DNA of 64,000 nucleotides from Bidens hawaiensis (Eukaryota > Streptophyta > Magnoliopsida > Asterales > Asteraceae): NCBI GenBank assembly GCA_021521415.1, contig JAIQDT010001953.1, positions 369,463-433,462 on the forward strand, given 5' to 3'. Each line of letters opens with the position of its first letter. Position 1 is the stretch's first letter. The notes under the pieces are model-generated. The model saw only the letters and a list, made by a program, of their open reading frames with translations, did no database searches and was not told where the DNA came from. Both the position numbers and the translations under genes were made by a program. Below are positions 11,555 to 22,248 of the stretch, one piece after another.

Positions 11555-13667
11555 TGTAACATTTCGGGTTTTCGTTTAAGTATCCTTGTAATCATACCTG
11601 ACCCGTTTAAGGGTTCGGGTCACTCATTTAATAAAACCGACGCATTTATTGAGTATATTTTCTTTTAAAAAGTTTTAGTTTTATTATTAAATGGTTTAAG
11701 TATTCAAACTTACAAAACTTGACAACTTTCACCAAAACTCAAACTTTAACCCATTCTCGTTCCCATCTACAAACATCAAGGACCTGTTATGTAAAATATG
11801 ATTTTATAATATATAATAACATATATAACCCAAACCTAGTTCAACCAGACCACCCATGGACCCAAACCCGACCCGCCAGCCCCATACCCTTCAAAATCAT
11901 CAATTCCCGCTCGTTTATGATCGATTAACTTCGGAAAATGGCATATTCCATCGAATAAATACGTAACCGACAATTAATTATAGTAGGAGCGTGTTAGTTC
12001 GTCCGTAATTTGATCAGTTTACCATATTAAACCCCAAACAAACCCTAACTAGTGATCCTATATAATCCGTTCGTTATGAATCAATTAAACCTGCATAAAC
12101 CTTCTCCTCACTGTCGCGATCCTTTTCCCTCAACCCAATTCAGTTAACACTAGCATCCCGTCACTCAAATCTTTCCTCTTTTGGCCGCAAATAGCTCGAT
12201 TAAATTCGCTATCTTACAAGTTGTTCTAATCCAATTAAAAGGTATGTCTAGAATCGCAATCTGTCATGGAACATTAAACCTAAACAAATTTTAACAAACC
12301 ATAAACGGTTGAATCGATTTAAAGATCTAGGGTTTATGGTTAATATGTGTTCTGGGAGTATCTGGTTACATTTAAACGAACTGATACATTTAACAAATCA
12401 ACACACCAGCCCAATGGCTGGTGCATGTGGTGTTAAAACCCTGGAACCGGTCCAGGCGCAGGTTCGAGCCTCCCTGTACCCGATTTTTGTATTTATTTTT
12501 TTAAACCCCTTAAAACAATTTTCTTTTATATTAATTTATGTTTATAACTTATAATAAACGAAGTTTGGATATACCGAACCTCTAGACTTGTCGTTCTTCA
12601 TAAATCTGTTATATATATATATATATATATATATGTAATGATAACTCGTTTAATAATACAAATTGTTTTCATTTTAAATATCCATGTACGTATTAACTTT
12701 TCCAACTTTTATATCACTTTGTAAAATATCGAACATGAATAATAATATTAGTAATAATAATAATAATAATAAAAATAAAAAGGATAACAATAACAACAAT
12801 AACATTTATAAATATAACAATAACCCTTGTGTTCCTAATAATATTTTATCGAATCTCAAAACCCGTCATAAATATTAGTATTCCGCTATGATTATATTTA
12901 ATCCTTGTTATTAACATCTAGGAGTAACTGTTGGCAAATATCGGGAAGCTTGATTGTTTTCCATCCTAGCCTTTTTCTTCTATTATCTCGTCCTCGTTTA
13001 TCCCTCATTAAAGGTAAGTAAATTCACATCCCCCTTTTTACCACTTTACAATTTTGGGGGCGCTATGCGTTCACAATTAAATTATTGTTTTCACTACGAT
13101 TCCACTATATGCGTAATTGAAATTGCTTGATTAGTTGATATGTGCAAATGTGACTATGTGTTTACTTTTATGTTGGTTGGTATCCTTATCCTCATCCTCA
13201 TTAGTATGATCATACGCCGTCGTATTAGCTCGTTATCAAAATGATTCGAGTGAAAAGACAACTTTTATTTATTGTTATACTAGTTGTAGTGATTTACAAT
13301 TATCGCACGGAATTGTCATTTTAATATTATATATACTCAAAAACCGTGGTTTACTTGCTCAACTTTATGTTGACAAAATATATATTTTCACGCATGGCGC
13401 AGGTAGCTTTATTGGATGAATCAAGTATTGGAAGTAGATGAGACCTTAGGTTGCTTGATGATTGAAGCAAACTTTTATTTTAAGTTATTTATGTTTTGAA
13501 TATTTAATTGTAACGGTATTTCATTTGAAACGATGTTTGTGCTTTTGAACTTAATATATGAATGAACAATTTAGATATTGACACGTGTATTTCACTTAGT
13601 GTCTTCTGAGCTATGATACAATCAATGTCTCGCTCCGGCATGTTCCGCCGTAGGTTGGGGTGTGACA
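11555..13667 (+). repeat. Second LTR of the array (2113 bp)
   Basis: It starts TGTAACATTTC and ends GTGTGACA, and is nearly identical to 3669-5783. The upstream polypurine tract is weak (AAAGTAGTGAATTC). It is followed by another primer site rather than by flanking DNA, which shows that it once was also the 5' LTR of a next copy. The (AT)n run at about 12609-12634 differs in length from the other LTRs. Confidence 0.9.
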
Positions 13668-13793
13668 GATTGGTATTAGAGCCGAAGGCTATAAAATAGG
13701 TGGATAAACGTAACGACCTAGTAGCATGCTTAGGGTCCCTATACGTGTTCCTATACGTGCACCCTACTTGTTTATATTTTTGTACATAGCTTA
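13668..13793 (+). other. Fragment of a second leader
   Basis: These 126 bp match the start of the leader at 5784. They end abruptly at CATAGCTTA, where the sequence changes to the inside of a different LTR. Confidence 0.8.
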
Positions 13794-15962
13794 AAAATAA
13801 TAAGGATGGAAGGATAAGTAGACTAATTAGATGGAGTTAATTATGGACCAAAAAGGAAAATTAAGGGAGTATAAATACCTCTTAAAACCCTAATCCTTTC
13901 CATTTTCATACATCTCTACACCATAGCCTACACCATCAAAAGACACACTTAACCCAATTCCCGTTTTTGAGAAAACCACCCACAAAGACAAAGATTCCTG
14001 GAGATCTAGCCGTCGGATCGGTCTCAAATTTTAACTGAGTGTTAATGGTATATAAATGAAGATTTCCACCGATCAGATCTTCGATCAGAGGTCGGGAAGT
14101 CTGATGTTTATTATCAAAATCATAGCAGCTCAATAATGACGATTCCGGCCACTGTTACACTATTCCGGCGACTGCAGCGGCGGGTTCCGGCAAAGGTGAG
14201 CTGATGGTTTTATAGATCGGGACGAGAAGGTTCAGTGGCCACTTGAATCACTCAAATCGGAGTCCGTTTGATATGGTTTTGAGCATCTCGAGTGATTTCA
14301 AACAAAAACCTCAAATGTACGTTTTTGCTAAAAAGGTTTACTTTTCATGAACGGATTTACATGAAAATTGGTAGGAAGATAGATCGGGTCTAGACAAATC
14401 GTAAAGTTGCAAACTTGAAGATTAAAATGGACTTAACAAACTCATTGTTATGAACGGCTCGCTTAAAATAAACTTTAGATCTAGTATTGAACGTTTTAAG
14501 CCTAAAGGTCCAAACTTTATTCTTTTCTGGGCCGAGTTTTACCCGATATCGATCATGGGAATGTTCACGGGGTTGGTTAATATCATATCAAGGGATTACA
14601 CGTTAAAACGAAGATGATTATGGGGGTTGAGAAAGAACCCGTAGCTGTTGCTGTAACTTCGCCTATATCTAAGTTTGCGAGTTGTTAAGTTCGCCTCATC
14701 TAAGTTCGCATGAATACAAGTTCGCCCATTGTAACTTCGCCGCATATAAGTTCGCCTGATATGTAAGTTCGCTTATATATCTAAGTTCGCTTATCAATAA
14801 GTTCGCTTATATATCTAAGTTCGCTTATCAATAAGTTCGCTTATATATCTAAGTACGCTTATCAATAAGTTCGTTTATATATCTAAGTTCGCTTACAATC
14901 AAGTTCGCTATATTAAGACCCGGGTACATGGCGACTCGTATATGTATACTTACAGGTGTACACACGCGATGGTATGCCTTGTAAGGACTTAAGAGAAGGT
15001 TAAAATAAAGGAAAACCATAAAAATGCTAAGTAGAAGTAAGCTAATACAAGGCCGTGAGATTAGATCAGATGAGTATTGATACGTGTAACTTGTACAGTC
15101 AGCCGAGCTCAGTTAAATAACGGATTAACACCTATCGGAGAACGAAGCAGGATTCAGGTGAGTTTCTAGCCCCATTTCCTTGTTATGTTTTCGGGGCTGT
15201 GTGCATACTCGATGTGAAGTGTGAATATACTTACCTTAAGTGGTAAGTGTATGCTATAGATGTTATACAAGTAGCTAATATATATAATACTTGTCGGTGC
15301 GTGAACGATCTTCGGATATTGCACGTATCGCCAAGGTTAGTGACTGTCAAGTGGTCATTAGTGTGTATGATTGCTATTATGTGACTTGCTTACTATATAA
15401 ATGATATAATGATATAAAGTGTGTTGTAGACAAGTAGCAGTAGAGTGTGATAGAGGTGGATAGGGGTCTAGTAAGAGTGTCAAAGTGGCAAAGTGGCATA
15501 ACGTTATTCGTTATTAAAGTGGCATAAGTGGCTAAGTTGTAGGGGTAATTAAGAGGCTAAGCTGTAGGGGTAATTAAGTGGTTAAGCAGTAACATGTTAG
15601 ACAGTGGATTATGTGTCTTCGGATACGTATATAATGTATGTAGTGGTTGTATGATAAGTTGCTTGATTAACTAGAACTCACTCAGCGTAGCTGACTTTTA
15701 GTATGCACGCAGGTGAGCTGATTGTAGAGTTAACATGAGGATGACACATGCATGGATTAAACGGCTGACATCTGAAGATAGAAGAAAAGATGTTTTAAAT
15801 ATAATGTTTTGGGTTTTGATATCAAAGAAAAGATTTAATGTTTTGTAACAAATGATTGATGTTTTATTTTCCGCGAAAAGTTTTAATAAACTCTGATTTG
15901 TGGAACTGTGTTTATGAGTAAATCCGATGCTAAAGTAGGGCTACCGGGAACGTGGCCTTACA
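13794..15962 (+). repeat. 5'-truncated LTR of a second retrotransposon family
   Basis: This matches the solo LTR at 40068-41777 in several landmarks: a TATA box (TATAAATACC, about 13871), GGTGAGTTTCTAGCCCC near 15159, ACTCACTCAGCGTAGC near 15679, and an end in GGCCTTACA. Its first ~95 bp are missing. The right flank is the tail of an array LTR, so it once sat inside that LTR. It codes for nothing that I recognise. Confidence 0.75.
14653..14912 (+). repeat. Minisatellite in the truncated LTR
   Basis: This is a tandem array of AAGTTCGCTTATATATCT (18 bp) alternating with AAGTTCGCTTATCAAT (16 bp). It gives a 34-bp higher-order unit repeated three to four times, with more degenerate 15-20 bp units on the left side. 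Confidence 0.85.
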
Positions 15963-16982
15963 TGTTCCGCCGTAGGTTGGGGTGTGACAGATTGGTATCA
16001 GAGCCGAAAGCTATAAAATAGGTGGTTAGACGTAACGACCTAGTAGCATGCTTAGGGTCCCTATACGTGTTCCCATACGTGCACCCTACTTGTTTATATT
16101 TTTGTACATAGCTTAGCATATTTAAACTGTTTATCATATACAATTGTAAACAAAAGCACGCACTTAATCTAAGGCTATGCCTCACCCTCCAAAAATTATT
16201 TTTTTTAAACTCTAGGACGATTTTTTTTATCGGGAAATTCCTTAAGAAATCCCACCTTTTTGCTCCCCTCTCCTTGAGGATGATTCGTGGGACGGATATG
16301 TAGTAACTGGAAGGGGGACACACTTGTTTACCGAACCCTTGACACCAAGGCTTGCAAGCCTAAGGAAGTGCAATGCGCATAAATCTCAATCAACCGCGAG
16401 ACCTGGTTTCCTTCCTGGAGTGTTCGGTAAGGGTGTGGAACCTATTAGGCCAAAGCATATCACACCAAACGTACCCGAATCTACTACCCTCATTGTATCA
16501 ACGTGGTCTTGTGACGATCACATCCTTAAATTTATAACCGAATTCACGGTGATTTCGTGGCTAAACTCGGTTTTTCCGTATTGTGTTTTGTTGATTGGAT
16601 GGATGAAGTATGTTCAATGGGGTGGTTCCCGAACTACTTTAACCATCTACCTCAACACCCCCCTCAAATTCGATTTTCGATTGTTTTTGTTTATTTGGTG
16701 TTTGATATTTTTCATTTGTTGGAAGGACCCATGGTGGCTCATGAAGCCCTAACCGACAAATGAACCCATGTATTTTTCATTTCAGGTTATGTTGTTATAA
16801 ATATTTATTTATATTTTTTTTAAAGATGATAAAATGTTATATAATCAAGTCTCGTAAGTAATGAAATTCTCAACCTCAAACACAATCCCAACCTCAATGC
16901 ACGATTACTATATTTCGTCAATTAATTATACTTGCAACATTCACCCGAGTCTTACGAATTTTACACCTTTTACCCCTGCAGT
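15963..16982 (+). other. LTR tail, primer site and third leader
   Basis: The last 27 bp of an array LTR (15963-15989) are followed by a primer site (15993-16004) and a leader very similar to 5799-6775. Confidence 0.85.
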
Positions 16983-17096
16983 ATGTCTTCTCACCTCATC
17001 AATCGTGGTCGTCGCACCGGAAAATCTGGCCGCCACATGTCGTCCCACATTGCTAAGGGCATCGTGGAAGCCCTCCCAATCAATGTCTCGCCAAGG
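16983..17096 (+). pseudogene. 5' fragment of gag, fused to LTR
   Basis: The first ~32 codons of gag match those at 6776. They end at CCCTCCCAA (about 17079). About 17 bp of filler follow, most of it copied from the LTR 3' end (TCAATGTCTCGC also occurs at 13622). The sequence then enters an LTR about 830 bp from its start. Confidence 0.85.
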
Positions 17097-17318
17097 CATT
17101 TAACAAATCAACACACCAGCCCAATAGCTGGTGCATGTGGTGTTAAAACCCTGGAACCGGTCCATGCGCAGGTTCGAGCCTCCCTGGACCCGGTTTTTGT
17201 ATTTATTTTTTTAAACCCCTTTAAACAATTGTCTTTTATATTAATTTATGTTTATAACTTTTAATAAACGAAGTTTGGATATACCGAACCTCTAGACTTG
17301 TCGTTCTTCATAAATCTG

Positions 17319-17369
<51 letters not shown>

Positions 17370-18386
17370 ATGATAACTCGTTTAATAATACAAATTGTTT
17401 TCATTTTAAATATCCATGTACGTATTAAGTTTTCCAACTTCTATATCACTTTGTAAAATATCGAACATGAATAATAATATTAGTAATAATAATAATAATA
17501 ACAATAATAATAATAATAATAACATTTATAAATATAACAATAACCCTTGTGTACCTAATAATATTTTATCGAATCTCAAAACCCGTCATAAATATTAGTA
17601 TTCCGCTATGATTATATTTAATCCTTGTTATTAACATCTAGGAGTAACTGTCGACAAATTTCGGGAAGCTTGATTGTTTTCCATCCTAGCATTTTTCTTC
17701 TATTACCTCGTCCTCGTTTATCCCTCATTAAAGGTAAGTAAATTCACATCCCCCTTTTTACCGCTTTACAATTTTGGGGGCGTTATGCGTTCACAATTAA
17801 ATTATTGTTTTCACTACGATTCCACTATATGTGTAATTGAAATTGCTCGATTAGTTGATATGTGCAAATGTGACTATGTGTTTACTTTATGTTGGTTGGT
17901 ATCCTCATCCTCATCCTCATTAGTATGATCATACGCCGTCGTATTAGCTCGTTATCAAAATGATTCGAGTGAAAAGACAAATTTTATTTATTGTTATACT
18001 AGTTGTAGTGATTTACAATTATCGCACGGAATTGTCATTTTAATATTATATATACTCAAAAACCGTGGTTTACTTGCTCAACTTTATGTTGACAAAATAT
18101 ATATTTTCACGCATGGCGCAGGTAGCTTTATTGGATGAATCAAGTATTGGAAGTAGATGACACCTTAGGTTGCTTGATGATTGAAGCAAACTTTTATTTT
18201 AAGTTATTTATGTTTTGAATATTTAATTGTAACGGTATTTCATTTGAAACGATGTTTGTGCTTTTGAACTTAATATATGAATGAACAATTTAGATATTGA
18301 CACGTGTATTTCACTTAGTGTCTTCTGAGCTATGATACAATCAATGCCTCGCTCCGGCATGCTCCGCCGTAGGTTGGGGTGTGACA
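17097..18386 (+). repeat. Last LTR of the array, 5'-truncated
   Basis: This matches the second LTR from about 12387 to its end. The TATA region is lost and the tRNA-like segment is kept. The (AT)n run at 17318-17367 is the longest of the three. The right target duplication GGAAA follows at 18387. Confidence 0.9.
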
Positions 18387-19440
18387 GGAAAAAAATTGTT
18401 TTCTACCAATAATACTAAGGCGGCTCGTGGCGATGCGAGCGTGCAAAGTGCACCATCAAAGCCACATTGCGCCTATTGCACTTCGCCCATGCGCGTCGAG
18501 TGTTTCGCACCCTCGCTAAGACCATTGAATGTGTCTTATCATACAAGAATATTATTATGTGAGGTCTCTTCTTTATATAGAGCTTATAAGTTTTTCTTTT
18601 TAGCTCTGTGAGGCAAGTTATCTTTTCTTGTTTATACCAGTGTGGGATAACTTCACTTTCTTTTTTCACTAATGTGAGACAAACTCATCTTCTTATTTCT
18701 TCAAAGTGGGATATTCCCATTTTCTTATTTCATATTTTGCATCATATAATTTGGAATTATTTTTGATCCTTTATCTTTTCAAAGTTGTTAAATTTGGACC
18801 AAAATTTTTTGGATGTTACAGTTTCGGATCACGAAGGGATTTAGATAGGATGAGTTTGTGCAGAACAAGTTTCAGATCAACAAGGGTTTTTTCAATTGAT
18901 AATTTAGTTTTTGACCTAGCTCGTCCTGTCCCTAACCACGTTCTGACCCGAACAAAAGTAACTATTTTTTTAACTGGCCCGTTTTAACCATAGTTGAAGC
19001 CGCCCAATTAAATCCCTGTGCTAGTTATAAGGAAAACGAATATGAGGAGGAGAATTCCAATCCCATTAACAAGTTTACCAACCGAGCACATTACGAATTT
19101 TCCAAAGAATAATTCAATGACAAGTGTGTATATTAGTATTTAGTGTAAGATAATAATAAGAAGAAGAAGATAAAGGAGGGGGTGTAAGTGTAAAATAGAA
19201 TGTGAGAGTACTGGGTAACCAACCTCTTATCCTATCAAATGGCCGCATTTTAATATCTTTCTCGTTATTATTTGTTTATGAATGAAACAAATGAATTATT
19301 ATTAAACAAACGAAAGGGAGAAAGCATCATACAATTACAACCAACACGGCTTCATCCCTCCAAACAACAAACGCCACAAAATCAACAACTGATTATTATT
19401 AGGGTTTTCGATTCCAATCTCAGTCTCCATCATCGTTTCC
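18387..19440. other. Intergenic DNA left of the first gene
   Basis: No gene is supported. A stretch at 18540-18830 holds a TATA-like motif (CTTTATATAGAGC) and several GTGGGATA-type motifs, and ends GGATGTTACA. It could be an old LTR remnant, but I cannot find its partner. The part nearest 19440 is probably the 5' UTR of the next gene. Confidence 0.35.
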
Positions 19441-19927
19441 AGATTCTGGTATTTGTTTGTAATAATATATATTAGAATCAAGTATTCAGAATCATAATTG
19501 ATTACATGATACTTAGCGAATTCGAGTTAGTTGTTATCAGATATATGTAGTTGATTATTGTTTGCAGTAAATTTGGAGGTATTTATTATTATGCTCCATT
19601 TTCGGAAGATAATAAGTTTCATTTTTAGGCCTTTGGTAAATGATGCTCGTAGCCTGAGTTGTAATGATTATTGTTTGCAGCCATCATTTTTCTTAATTTT
19701 TTTTTGTTTTTTAGGGATCTGATTGGTATTGCGCCTTTTTACTTGTTGGAAGATGAGTTTGATTTTCTGTTTATGTTTTCAATTTGATGAAAGAAAACAA
19801 AAAAAAAACGGAGAAATGTTAGCTATAGGGTTTTGACGTATGACCGTGAAGTTGATTCTATCTATCTAGGTATAAGTCTGTTATTATTTCTAAGGTTGCT
19901 TTCTGTTCTACAGTATTGATAGGTGAA

Positions 19928-21284
19928 ATGGCAGTGGCGTTTTCACAGTTTTCATCATGGTGGTTGTGGAGCGGAAAGCATCAAGATACAAAGATCCACA
20001 ACAGACCCTCCAACAATTCATCAACAACATCTGACATAAACATGTTGGAATTCGACAACTTAAAGTTCTCATCAGTAAAGTCTAAAAGGGTTAAACGCAA
20101 ATGGCAGAGTCGAAGAGAACGCAAGCTTGATAAAGAATATGATGTCGTGTTGGTTCCCTCTGACGGTGGCTGTTTATCTGGATCGGAATCGGATGACTCT
20201 GACTGGTCAATTGGATGGTTAGAACCACATGGTGCTGGCTTCTGCAGTGATGACGATGATGATGATTCAGATGATAGTTTTGCTGTGCTGGTGCCATGTT
20301 ATGGTCGTGGTCGGACTGATGTTGTTAACGAAAACAAATCTCCAACCGCCAGGTTTAGTATTGCGGTTGGACACGTGCCAGACATTTATTCTGCCGGTTA
20401 GTCTTCTTATTCATGATTCTGCTATTAAGATTAGGTGCATAGTTGTGTTGTATTTCAGTCGGTTAGCATATAAAAGATATAATCAAACAAATAAGAGTAC
20501 ATTATTACCTCATATATATAATTGGTAAATATGAAATTTGTTAGAGAACTTGGATTATAAGTATTATTTTTTAAAGTTACTAATTTGTGTACTTACATAT
20601 TTGTTTTGGAGTGGACAGACCCATTCACAAATATTAAGGTCATATTGTTAAAGCTCGATCGTGTACGTTTGCTTAAATTGTTTAGGCTATTAAATTTAGT
20701 CTAGTTTTAATAACTTTTTAGACGCAACATATTGCTGTTTCATGTTTACTTTTAATTGGTTTTAGCTAGGTTATGTTCGGTCATCTATGTTTATTTCTTT
20801 ACCTTCATGAATCGTTCGTTTATAGTATTAATGAACGAACACGAACAAGAAAAACTTCATTTTCTTAACAAACACGAAGAAGAAAAAACATTGTTTGTTT
20901 TATTGTTCGTGTTTGATCGTTTGTTCTGTTAATGTTAAACGAATGAACACGAGCATGCTTCGTTCATGTTCGTTTGGTTCGTTTATAAGCGCAACTACAA
21001 AACCAGTTTTAAGTAGAGAACTGCAAGAACCGCATATCTGACTTCGTGTTTCTTGAATCCGTTTTGAGGGAGATTGAGTAGTAAATTAATACTGGGTAGG
21101 GGCAAAACAGGACATCCTTTGTAATGTGATGCTCATAGAAAGTGCATCAAGACATCTTTATATAAAGTCTGATATTATTTCAATAAAATAATTTTCATAA
21201 CTTATGAACAAATGGGACACTTGTTTTATTGCAGAGAGTGAAGCTTACATGGAACAATGGCTGTCGTCCCTACAGCACAACTGA
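19928..21284 (+). CDS. Conserved plant protein of unknown function, two coding exons
   Basis: The coding exons are 19928-20396 and 21235-21284, joined across a GT-AG intron (20397-21234). The splice gives a GAG codon and the C-terminus YMEQWLSSLQHN. The start is the ATG at 19928. The frame opens four codons earlier only by way of a TTG. An intron in the 5' UTR (about 19449-19913) is likely. The protein has ~172 residues, with an N-terminal WWLWSG motif, a basic VKRKWQSRRERK stretch, a conserved block with SESDDSDWSIGWLEPHG, a Ser/Asp-rich acidic run, and FAVLVPCYGRG. I know this arrangement from small plant proteins without assigned function; basic then acidic runs suggest a nuclear protein, but that is a guess. 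Confidence 0.85.
20397..21234 (+). other. Intron of the conserved gene
   Basis: The borders are G|GTTAGT and TTGCAG|AG. At 20770-20995 there is a degenerate inverted arrangement of GAACGAACACGAAC and GTTCGTGTTTGATCG motifs, likely a decayed MITE. Nothing else is recognised. Confidence 0.6.
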
Positions 21285-21984
21285 GCTGTCTACGTTAGCC
21301 CATTAACTGTAAATATGTATCTATATGTAAAAAGATATTGGTTTAGCTTATGTGGTGGTGGTGCTGCTGCTACTACTAATTATTGTTATTTCGGGTTTAA
21401 AATGATTATTATTCGTGACGACAAGAAACAGATCAGTGTACTGAGAATACTGAAGCTGTTAAGAGACGGGCAAAAAATGAGTTGAAGATTGACTCATTTT
21501 GTCTTCAGGTTAGCATTGATCTGGTAGAAGAATCAACTGGAGTAAATTAAAATTTGTTGGGTGGTATGTGATGTGATGTAAAATATTTGTATGATGATGT
21601 ATATATGCATGGAAGTGAGGGTGAAAAAGAAAAGCAATTTCTAAAAAGAAAAGAAGAAAACTATTGATAACAATTCTTGTAAATTTGATTCTAAACTGAA
21701 TGCATTCTGCCTTTTTTTATGTAAAGCCTTAGTTTGTCCCTGTAGTTTTTATAATTTATTATAACTTATATTGGAATGTAAAGTTGGAAGGTGGATGCAC
21801 AAAACCAGTTTTTGGCCACAATCTGGTTCGGTTTCTGATAAAGAAAGTCAGTTTTAGCCTGAACCGGTTGAAGTGTAAAAAGATAGTTTGGTACGATTTT
21901 GACTGGTTCCAACAGTTTCAATGCAACAAACTGCCTGTTTAGTTAGATTCAACCCAGTTATATCCAACCCGGTTTTAAAATCAG

Positions 21985-22017
21985 ACCACGACCATAACAT
22001 GGCACCAGCACAGCAAA
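21985..22017 (-). repeat. 33-nt inverted copy of exon 1 of the upstream gene
   Basis: This is a perfect reverse complement of 20279-20311, inside the coding part for FAVLVPCYGRG. The flanks are not matched. It lies between two convergent genes, about 230 bp beyond the stop codon of the Myb gene. The rest of 21285-22248 holds the 3' UTR regions and no other recognised feature. Confidence 0.85.
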
Positions 22018-22248
22018 GAGACTAGTAGTGATTACTACCACAATTAGTAGATCACTAATGAACTTACTGAGACAGTAATTTTTTACTTATTGGTTAAAAG
22101 AAAAAAACAAAACTAAAACAAATATTTCCCCATTAAAATGCAAAGCAGAGGTTCTTAGACAGACAACTTGTAACAAAATTGTACGTAACAAACACACAAC
22201 ACACAAAAGCAGATACATCCTACAAAACTGAAGACTAACATCTTTCTT

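Larger units (their letters stand above)
3669..18386 (+). mobile_element. Tekay-type Ty3/gypsy element in a rearranged tandem LTR array
   Basis: This complex begins with TGTAACATTT and ends with GGGTGTGACA. A single 5-bp duplication GGAAA flanks it (3664-3668 and 18387-18391). In order it holds: LTR (3669-5783), primer site and full internal region (5784-11554), second LTR (11555-13667), 126 bp of a second leader, the truncated LTR of another family, the last 27 bp of a third LTR (15963-15989), a third leader with the start of gag, and a last LTR lacking its first ~830 bp. The shared outer duplication implies one insertion that grew by LTR-LTR recombination and then lost DNA. The gag-pol has frame breaks and stops, so it is not autonomous now. 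Confidence 0.88.

Noticed and set aside
14653..14912. CRISPR-like array of repeats
   Set aside because: Units are contiguous tandem repeats without unique spacers, in a plant LTR.
18540..18825. Solo LTR ending GGATGTTACA
   Set aside because: No start, no duplication and no second copy in the window.
19916..19927. Earlier TTG start for the conserved gene
   Set aside because: TTG is not a usual plant start. The ATG at 19928 follows directly after a likely 5' UTR intron.
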